From assembly GCA_022478985.1 (NCBI GenBank), contig JAKSZP010009197.1:124001-188000 (forward strand): DNA of 64,000 nucleotides, read 5' to 3'. How positions within the stretch are numbered: the first letter of the stretch is position 1; every line of letters begins with the position of its first letter. This DNA is from Massospora cicadina. Lineage: Eukaryota > Entomophthoromycota > Entomophthoromycetes > Entomophthorales > Entomophthoraceae. The notes beneath the pieces are model-generated. The model saw only the letters and a program-made list of their open reading frames with translations. It made no database searches and was not told the DNA's origin. This document shows, in pieces, positions 59,450 through 64,000 of this stretch. The translations under genes were made by a program, and so were the position numbers.

Positions 59450-60560
59450 GCTGGTTATTCTAAACAGGGGCTGTCCAAATTTATCTGTAGTAGGTAAGTT
59501 GCCTGTAACCTTGCTGTCAGGTTTTGGACCTTGTTAATTCCAAAGTTAAAAAATGACCTCTAAATATATTTGCGGCCTCCTCTGCAACACTAACCCTCCC
59601 AGGATGAGATTGGGGAATGATATTAGGTGCCGTGCATGTATTCTATTAAAACTAAGATAGTTTTATTATTCCAGATAAAGTATTTGTCTTTTTGTTTATC
59701 TAAGACAGTTACAGGTTCAGTTAAGATGGCCTTCAGTTTCTCTGACTATCCTCCCCCTAAGTTTTATAAACAGTTTTTATCACCTATGCTGAACTCTGTT
59801 AGCCTAATTATTGCTGGCTCACATGTTAGCTTTTTTTGATGGTCGCCTATATGTTGTTTGAGGCCTCCAGTTGTATTACTATAGGTTCATTGGCGAGTTC
59901 TTGTTGATAACTTCCAGCTGACAGGTTCTTTTTATCCGCCATATTAATTGGTCCTAGCAGGGTTGGCAATGATGCTTCTCGCCCATGCATGCCTTAAAAG
60001 TAGACATCCCAATCACCTGGTAGTGGCTTATCCTGTATGCCAACAACGCGCAAGGATGCAACTGAATCATTTTGACCTATAGTTGAGGGCCATCTTATTT
60101 AGTATCCCTCCTAAGGTTCCATCCACTCACAATGTTACAAAAAATGGTGTGTATGAAGTGATAAACTGTTTCTTCATTAAACCTAAGTTTATTGGTTTTA
60201 AAAACATCTGGTATAAAGTTCTTCCCACAGTTTGAAAGAAAGATGTGGGACATCCATGTCTGGTTAAAATCTAGTTGTATATAAATTGGGCAGTTAATCC
60301 TACAGTGTACGTCTTAATCATTGAGACTTTGACCCACTTGGTGAAGCGGTTGATGGCTACAGGCATGAACTTTGCCCACTAGAAGCAATCTAAAGTGGTC
60401 CTACCATATCAATGGACACGTTGCTGTCAGGGATGTAGGTGAGATTGGTGTAAACTTAAAGCGCTTCTCTTGTAGACGGAAACTCACATAAGGTATACAC
60501 AGTTCAAAAGCTTGGTGACTTCGTCAGACATGGAATCCAACTATATTCTATCTTTCAGGT
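59450..60560 (-). pseudogene. K integrase
   Basis: The minus strand gives the core segment AINRFTKWVKVSMIKTYTVG (about 60300-60360), matching AVDHLTKW.EA...., followed by LTRHGCPTSFFQTVG (about 60220-60265), where the second Asp of SDRG is lost. Further on come FITSYTPFFVTL and VDGTLGGILNKMAL (about 60100-60190), where the Glu of VER is also lost, then WLGCLLLRHAW. Decay is advanced. Downstream to about 59450 are frames with a decayed C-terminal region. Confidence 0.6.
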
Positions 60561-60975
60561 ATGTTAATGTCTTCTAAAACTTCCCAGGGCTGACGTGCTT
60601 GTAGCTTGCACTTTTAGTTCATCAAGTCGATCGGTCTAATATACAAAAACCATTTGTTTTAAACCTTCTTTTATAGGTTTCCATAAACACGCCAGGTGTC
60701 TTTGTAGCACCTTCACAAGATAGTCTTTAATTCATACGTTTCATCTTGCCATGTTTCTTCAGGTAGCCCAATTAATTCATATAGCCAGCTGCTTTCTGGT
60801 ACTTGTAGGTGGAAAACTGGCTGTCATGTCAGTCCATTAGCATTGAAGTGTTTGTACCCTGCTCAGTGAATATTCTCTAAATTAACACCCTGAATCAGGA
60901 CTGCCCATCTGGTAAGGCGTCCGTTGGGATCTTAATATTCCACACCAGAGGAGCAACACTATCTTTAACAACCTT

Positions 60976-61027
60976 AAAATGCAACCTTACTTGGGACCAT
61001 CTAGTACTAAAAAAAATGCAACCTTAC
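60976..61027 (+). mobile_element. Micro-retroposon 4 with 15-bp TSD
   Basis: aaaatgcaaccttac at 60976-60990 is repeated exactly at 61013-61027, with ttgggaccatctagtactaa and two more A between. It splits the RNase H-integrase region of K. Confidence 0.9.
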
Positions 61028-61960
61028 AGTTAAAATAAAAATGATTTACTGCTTTGATCACTGACAAGCACTTTTTCTGTGACACTGTAGTTCTTTTTAG
61101 CCTTAGCAACATTCTTTAATAGTATTTGATTGGGTTCCACCCCTCTCCATCCAGTTGGGCCAGTATCACGCCAAGTCCAACACTTACTTTAGTGTAGAGG
61201 TAAAAGTCTTGCTGAAATTTAAATAATCCATGGGGCCGCTACCAATTTCAACCTTAGCTTTTCAAAGGTCTGCTCCTATTCCAGGCCCCACTCAAACTTC
61301 AAACCTTTGTCAGCTGGTATGCGAGGGGTACAGCCAATTCTGCAAAATGGGGATCAACTGCCAGTAATATTTCACCATCCCTATAAAATACTTGGATGTC
61401 CCCTAGGCTCCTGGGTGGCTCCATTTCCACAATTGCTTTGATCTTCTCATCCTGTGGCTTGATTCCGCTGGTAATGATCTCGTGCCTGAGGAACTCCAGT
61501 CACCTCTTTAAGAAGGTACATTCTCTCCATTTCAAATTTCAAATTTGCTGCTCACAGCCAGATAAAGACTTTGCAGAGGTGTTGAAAATGCTATTGGAAG
61601 TTTCAGATTAGCATGTTAATTTCATCTAAGTAAATCAACACCTGGAAAATTTGAGATTGTCAAAGTTAGAATCCATCATGTGCAAGAAGGTGGCAGGGGC
61701 GCTGAAGAGCCCCTTCAGCATCCTTGTTGGCTAAGAAATTCCCTGGCTACTGATCAGGCCACTTCTCCTGGTTCTCTGGTGAGAGCTCTATCTGTCAGTA
61801 TCCTCTGGCAAAATCCATCTTTGAGAAATTATGATCCGCCCAGGTTTTTTAAAGCATCATCTATGAAAAGGAGCTGGTATGAATTTTATGGTTATTTCAC
61901 TCAAGCATTGGTAATTCATGACTACGTGATGATTCCCATCCTTTTGCGAACTAGCATTAG
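61028..61960 (-). pseudogene. K reverse transcriptase (C-terminal) and RNase H
   Basis: The minus strand reads APATFLHMMDSNFDNLKFSR (about 61660-61720), matching NAPATFQR.MD. The connecting segment is LEFLRHEIITSGIKPQDEKI with KAIVEMEPPRSLGDIQVFY (about 61395-61505), matching V.FLGH.I...GI...P.K..AI...P.P.....+..FLG. RNase H follows as TKVSVGLGVILAQLDG (about 61143-61195) and TTVSQKKCLSVIKAVNHFYF (about 61040-61100), matching TDAS..G.GAVL.Q and .Y..TE+E.L++...+..F. Upstream RT sequence toward 61960 is less clear. The RT is broken by stops. Confidence 0.85.
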
Positions 61961-62298
61961 TGGATAAGCTTAAGATCTCTTCAACGGTTTGATCAATCTG
62001 GCTTCTGATATTTGACTCAATTTCTAGGTAATAATAGCATCTTCAGCTTTTTAGTGGTGCTAGGTTTTGACTTAAATGGTACAATGGATATGATATCCAT
62101 CTTGCGGATCTCTCCCTTGCAGAGTTCATAATCATAAAATCCAGTGCTAAAGATGTGCTTAAACTTGCTAAAAGCTTGTCCAGTTTCATTTATTGTTTGG
62201 GGGTCACATCCTTAAAACCCAATATGTTAAAGTCCCCTACAGAATGCACTGACTCAACATCATTACAACTGTTTAGTCGGAAAAAGTGCAATGATATG

Positions 62299-62348
62299 TC
62301 TTTTCTTGACTATTTTTTTAGTACTAGATGGTTCTTTTCTTGACTATT
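62299..62348 (-). mobile_element. Micro-retroposon 5 with 16-bp TSD
   Basis: tcttttcttgactatt at 62299-62314 is repeated exactly at 62333-62348. The 18-bp insert on the minus strand is ACCATCTAGTACTAAAAA. Confidence 0.9.
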
Positions 62349-62412
62349 ATTGGCTGATTCTAATATTTTCTAACTTGACTGTTAACCCTTTTCAAGTAGT
62401 TGGTAAAAAAAG

Positions 62413-63020
62413 TTATGTTAAAATTCTTGGTTCTTGTTTGCATATTCTATTAAAACTATAAACTTCCAAGATAGTATCCAGTGGAAGCTTCACGCTGATC
62501 AATTGGGTCACCAAGCGTTGATCCCTTAGTCTGATCCCCATGGTTTCAATATCTCTCAGTGAAAGCCCTTCTTCCACGCTGACCGTAGAGGTTAGTTGCT
62601 TCACACCCTTCACTGTAAGAGTGTAGTGAATGTGGTACATTGATTGATCCATCTCCACTAAACATGAACATTTTTAAGTTGTTTGATGACCTCATCCTTA
62701 AACACCAAAGCAGTTGATAACTCAGAATACCCATGGTTCTGGTTGTAACGTTGATCTTGGCTCTATACTCAAGGAGAAACTACATCCTAATTAGGAAGTC
62801 ATAGTGATCATTACTAAAAACACTTCTTGCGCCATTAGAACTATGAATCTAAAACGTAAGAGCAATGCTGAGTAGGCTCCTAAAGAATAGTAACATTAAA
62901 TTTTTCAGTTCAGTACATGATGTTATAGTCGATGTTAAGCATAAACTAAGGCCTCTTCATATCTTAGACATTATATTGACTGTAGCCCCAGTGTCCAGCA
63001 AAGCCAGGACGCGTACTTTC
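62413..63020 (-). pseudogene. K aspartic protease and downstream linker
   Basis: KKVRVLALLDTGATVNIMS at about 62965-63030 is the active-site segment of a retropepsin, with DTGA followed by a hydrophobic stretch. The open frames 62413-62658 and 62546-62734 continue the protease fold and linker (for example VEEGLSLRDIETMGIRLRDQ). The usual late ILG or LLG motif is not evident. Confidence 0.75.
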
Positions 63021-63059
63021 TTATCATTACTTCCACTTTTTTACATCTTCTGCTGAAAG

Positions 63060-64000
63060 GCTTCCAAGTGATCAGAACGACATTCCAGATCCTTCAAACT
63101 GTTTCATAGCCTCAGTGTATATTGTGATCTTGACAGTATCCTTGATATCCAGCTCTAAGATCTTGGTAGCCATTACCAGCTGCTCTCCTACTTCAATTAA
63201 GTTGATGATTCAGGTAGGCTGGTTTTTCTTGAGACATGCAGGCTTTTCACGACTATTTCCATCAACCTCTGTTGACTCTTAACCTAGCAGGCACAGCCAC
63301 CGTGCTAGGCGCCCCTAGCAAGTGGTACCCTGCGTTGATTAAATCCTCATCTAATATTTGTCTTCACCCTCAGTATACAAATCCACCCAATTCATGGCGT
63401 TGGTAGTATTCTCCTTGGGGTGTCCTTCTTTTTTGGCGGCGTCTAACATACAAGATCAGCAAAAGTGGTGTAAGAATATTCGATTTCTACTAATGCATAA
63501 GTTGCTTAACTGGTGATTACTTACATGATATGTAAACTACTAGGTGTATGACAACAACTAGCTCAGTAAAAGACTTAAAATTGAGTGACCTTGACATCAC
63601 TCTGGTAGAAACAGATGGATAAGTGATTTTAGCCTCACTTGGGGTATATCCTGAAAGATAGGTAATTTAAACCTCATTTGGGGTAAATGATACTTAGAAC
63701 AATAAACAGATTCTTGATACCTTCAATCAAAAGCAGACAAAATAAAACAAGTCAAATTCTTAGGTAAGGTTTAATTTTAAGAATAGGGATAATATATAGG
63801 GATAGATATTAGAAGACATGTGAAGTTTGATTTTGTTGATCAAATATCTTGGCACACATAGCTGACAAAATATGTTTGTTACAAGATCTAGAATAATCTT
63901 AGATGATTCTCATAGATAATAGCGTGATATAACGCTATTCTAATCAGCTATCACATTGGCCATTACAATTGATCAATTAATTATGATTATTTGCTCATTT
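63060..64000. other. K upstream region: gag relic, then AT-rich DNA
   Basis: From 63060 to about 63310 the minus strand gives gag-like charged sequence (for example KILELDIKDTVKITIYTEAM). A knuckle could not be confirmed. At about 63630-63695 an imperfect pair of about 33-bp repeats occurs (agcctcacttggggta and acctcatttggggtaa). The rest, to the window end, is AT-rich and may be part of the K LTR. Confidence 0.4.

Larger units (their letters stand above)
58900..64000 (-). mobile_element. Element K: Ty3/Gypsy, minus strand, truncated by window end
   Basis: The order on the minus strand is gag-like (63060-63400), protease, RT, RNase H, integrase, 3' region. The individual domains are described in the following entries. 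The LTRs are not identified: the 5' end lies beyond 64000 and the 3' LTR is not evident. Two micro-retroposons are inserted in it. Confidence 0.75.

Noticed and set aside
16957..62332. Micro-inserts as MITEs or as parts of satellite repeats.
   Set aside because: They have no terminal inverted repeats, the flanking duplications vary in sequence and length (11-18 bp), and 5' ends differ while 3' ends agree, which does not fit DNA transposons or satellites.

Overview
The window is eukaryotic, strikingly AT-rich, and made almost entirely of transposable-element remains in several layers. I find no intact host gene, tRNA, rRNA or bacterial operon. Ty3/Gypsy LTR elements dominate: chromodomain integrase, D,D,E integrase cores, RT, RNase H, and gag proteins with Gly-Pro-rich collagen-like stretches. 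There are also APE-endonuclease LINEs, ORF1-only non-LTR copies and a palindromic mariner. This points to a large, repeat-bloated genome. A filamentous fungus is my best guess, from the collagen-like gag and the LINE type, but an animal is not excluded because mariner is mostly an animal family. The assignment is tentative.

Layout. 1-5208: a GC-richer unresolved stretch, then a decayed plus-strand Gypsy pol. 5209-33744: one nested complex of about 28.5 kb. Its outermost layer is element A (plus strand, near-matching TSD actat/actag). A's 5' LTR is split by element B (6029-13748, TSD ccttg). B contains the small Gypsy M, whose 5' LTR contains a solo LTR (8236-9087). A's internal region is split by chromovirus D (14704-31966, minus strand, TSD catac). 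D in turn holds Gypsy C (16412-23908, minus strand, TSD gcttc), a palindromic mariner (26162-26713, TA flanks) and Gypsy E inside D's 5' LTR (27841-31042). 34760-41840: a LINE with recognisable ORF1 and ORF2 on the plus strand, then an unrelated ORF1 copy on the minus strand. 41955-53900: AT-rich DNA with a solo LTR (42665-43522), ORF1-family copies G and H, an inverted pair of CCAA/TTGG-rich tracts and a third LTR relic. 53921-55789: a TSD-bounded ORF1-only element (F). 55800-58900: AT-rich DNA with one weak coding relic. 58900 to the end: a minus-strand Gypsy pol (K) showing protease, RT, RNase H and integrase.

The most unusual signal is a set of six tiny insertions of 13-34 bp. All end in the same sequence (GGGACCATCTAGTACTA or its tail, then poly-A), and each is flanked by an 11-18 bp target-site duplication, five of six perfect. 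Their 3' end resembles the 3' ends of ORF1-only copies F and G, so they look like extremely 5'-truncated products of non-LTR retrotransposition, young enough that the duplications are nearly unmutated.

No genes here act together in a cellular pathway. The interaction visible is parasitic: coding-deficient elements (A, B, F) would depend on proteins from others, and four of the five Gypsy elements with a visible primer site (A, B, C, E) carry a similar TGGTGCY-type site, suggesting a shared tRNA primer.
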